Below, in pieces: positions 4,945 through 5,775 of a DNA stretch of 5,775 nucleotides. A model generated the notes under the pieces. It ran no database searches. It worked only from the letters and a program-made list of their open reading frames with translations, and was not told where the DNA came from. The DNA comes from Oscillospiraceae bacterium (GTDB taxonomy: Bacteria > Bacillota_A > Clostridia > Oscillospirales > Ruminococcaceae): positions 1 to 5,775 of the forward strand of contig JAGDDO010000239.1 of assembly GCA_017848205.1 (NCBI GenBank), given 5' to 3'. The translations under genes and the position numbers were made by a program. The first letter of the stretch is position 1, and each line of letters starts with the position of its first letter.

Positions 4945-5775
4945 ATGAGTATAAAAAAAATCACTGCTGCTTTTATGTCGTGTGTTCTTGCATACTGTGC
5001 TATGGTATCACCGGCGGCTGTATCTGTCGGACACGTCTCCGCTGAGACTTACGCCGGTTCGGAAAATCTGTGCAACAGACAGGATGACAAGGAGGTCCCG
5101 TATGACCGTACAGCATGGGTCCAGCCTGAGAGCTGGAACAGTCCGAAAATTGATCCGCGGGATTATGAAGGCTGGATAATGATATTTGCCGATAAGATCG
5201 GACTGGATCTGAAAGATGCTCCGGGTAAAGTACAGAGGATATATGTAAGCATTGTCGGTCCGACAGAACAGGTAAGCGTGATGAAGTTTCATTTTTTCTA
5301 CGATACCAGACTGAAAATAAAGCCTAATTCAAAAGGCGAAGTTGTTACAGCCGGAAAAGCAGTTACTGATTTTAACACAGGTTCGTCACTCGTGAAAGAC
5401 GGCGAGATCGCATTTTATGCATATTCCGACCAGGATATGATAATAGACAGGGGCAGTCTGTTCACCATAGATTTTATCGTTCCGGAAACTGCAGACTACG
5501 GCGAAGTTTACCCTTTCGGTTTTTCGTATGTCGATGACGGTGTAGTGGCTGATACATTTATGAATTCAGCCAGGGATAACGCCGGAAAACTCCAGATGAC
5601 TTTCGTATTTACCAAGGGACTCTACAACGGATACATTAAAATACACGGTGAAAAAAGAACCAAAGGCGATGTCAACGAAGACCAGACAATAACCATCGCC
5701 GATGTCGTAGAACTTGTAAGCATAATACTCGGCTTTGCAGAAAACACATCTCCGGGAGCATCCGACCTGAATAAA
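4945..5775 (+). CDS. Secreted cohesin-like domain protein with C-terminal type I dockerin (3' end cut by window)
   Basis: 277 residues are visible and the frame is still open at the window end. Residues 1-33 form a signal peptide: a basic start (MSIKK), a hydrophobic core, and a likely cut after VSA (31-33). Residues 34-88 are a hydrophilic linker I do not recognise. Residues about 92-234 have the strand pattern of cohesin domains: KVQRIYVSIVG, then VMKFHFFYDTRLKI (112-125), GEIAFYAYSD (153-162), LFTIDFIVPETADYG (172-186), and a closing GLYNGYIKI (225-233) like the final strand of cohesins. Residues 241 onward begin a type I dockerin: GDVNEDQTITIADVVEL, with calcium ligands D242, N244, D246 and D253, helix VVELVSIILG, and the start of the second loop at D274-N276. 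Such proteins act at the cell surface or in cellulosomes, where a dockerin docks to a scaffold's cohesin. Whether this cohesin-like domain itself binds a dockerin is not shown. The glycine usual at loop position 6 is Gln247. Confidence 0.82.
   Translation, partial: MSIKKITAAFMSCVLAYCAMVSPAAVSVGHVSAETYAGSENLCNRQDDKEVPYDRTAWVQPESWNSPKIDPRDYEGWIMIFADKIGLDLKDAPGKVQRIYVSIVGPTEQVSVMKFHFFYDTRLKIKPNSKGEVVTAGKAVTDFNTGSSLVKDGEIAFYAYSDQDMIIDRGSLFTIDFIVPETADYGEVYPFGFSYVDDGVVADTFMNSARDNAGKLQMTFVFTKGLYNGYIKIHGEKRTKGDVNEDQTITIADVVELVSIILGFAENTSPGASDLNK

Noticed and set aside
5008..5292. Minus-strand open frame of 94 residues
   Set aside because: It is antisense to the signal-peptide and linker part of the dockerin gene, whose own frame has a promoter, ribosome site and domains.

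Overview
The window looks like chromosome from a strictly anaerobic, fibre-degrading Firmicute of the Ruminococcus type. This is inferred from three things: a 2-oxoacid:ferredoxin oxidoreductase locus, a secreted protein that joins a cohesin-like domain to a type I dockerin, and clean housekeeping promoters with strong Shine-Dalgarno sites. No mobile element, tRNA, rRNA or CRISPR array was seen.

Left part (1-1971, minus strand). The order of transcription is a small P-loop NTPase (1971-1321), a 68-residue two-cluster ferredoxin (1234-1028), and a VorB/KorA-type oxidoreductase subunit (1025 to beyond position 1). The last two are separated by 2 bases. The TPP-binding and gamma subunits are expected further left, outside the window. 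The group probably interconverts a 2-oxoacid (likely branched-chain) and its acyl-CoA using ferredoxin electrons.

The gene-free stretch 1972-2279 (308 bases) is dense in signals. A perfect 14-bp hairpin (2176-2210) lies beyond the end of the HD-GYP gene. It is followed by a strong minus-strand promoter (2109-2137), two inverted repeats within and just after that promoter, and an intrinsic terminator (2042-2080). That terminator lies inside the leader of the NTPase/ferredoxin/vor operon, about 70 bases before the first start codon. The layout suggests that the operon is controlled by attenuation.

Middle part (4685-2280, minus strand). One long gene encodes a protein with seven membrane segments, an intact HD-GYP domain (c-di-GMP phosphodiesterase type), and about 360 further residues. 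This tail appears to be a tandem duplication of a beta-rich domain I cannot name with certainty.

Right part (4686-5775). A 259-bp divergent intergenic region carries two near-consensus promoters whose -35 boxes are only 13 bp apart. The leftward promoter serves the HD-GYP gene. The rightward one serves a secreted cohesin-like/dockerin protein that runs off the window end in its second calcium loop. The arrangement raises the possibility that c-di-GMP turnover and a cell-surface or cellulosome-like component are coordinated, but this is inference from gene position only.
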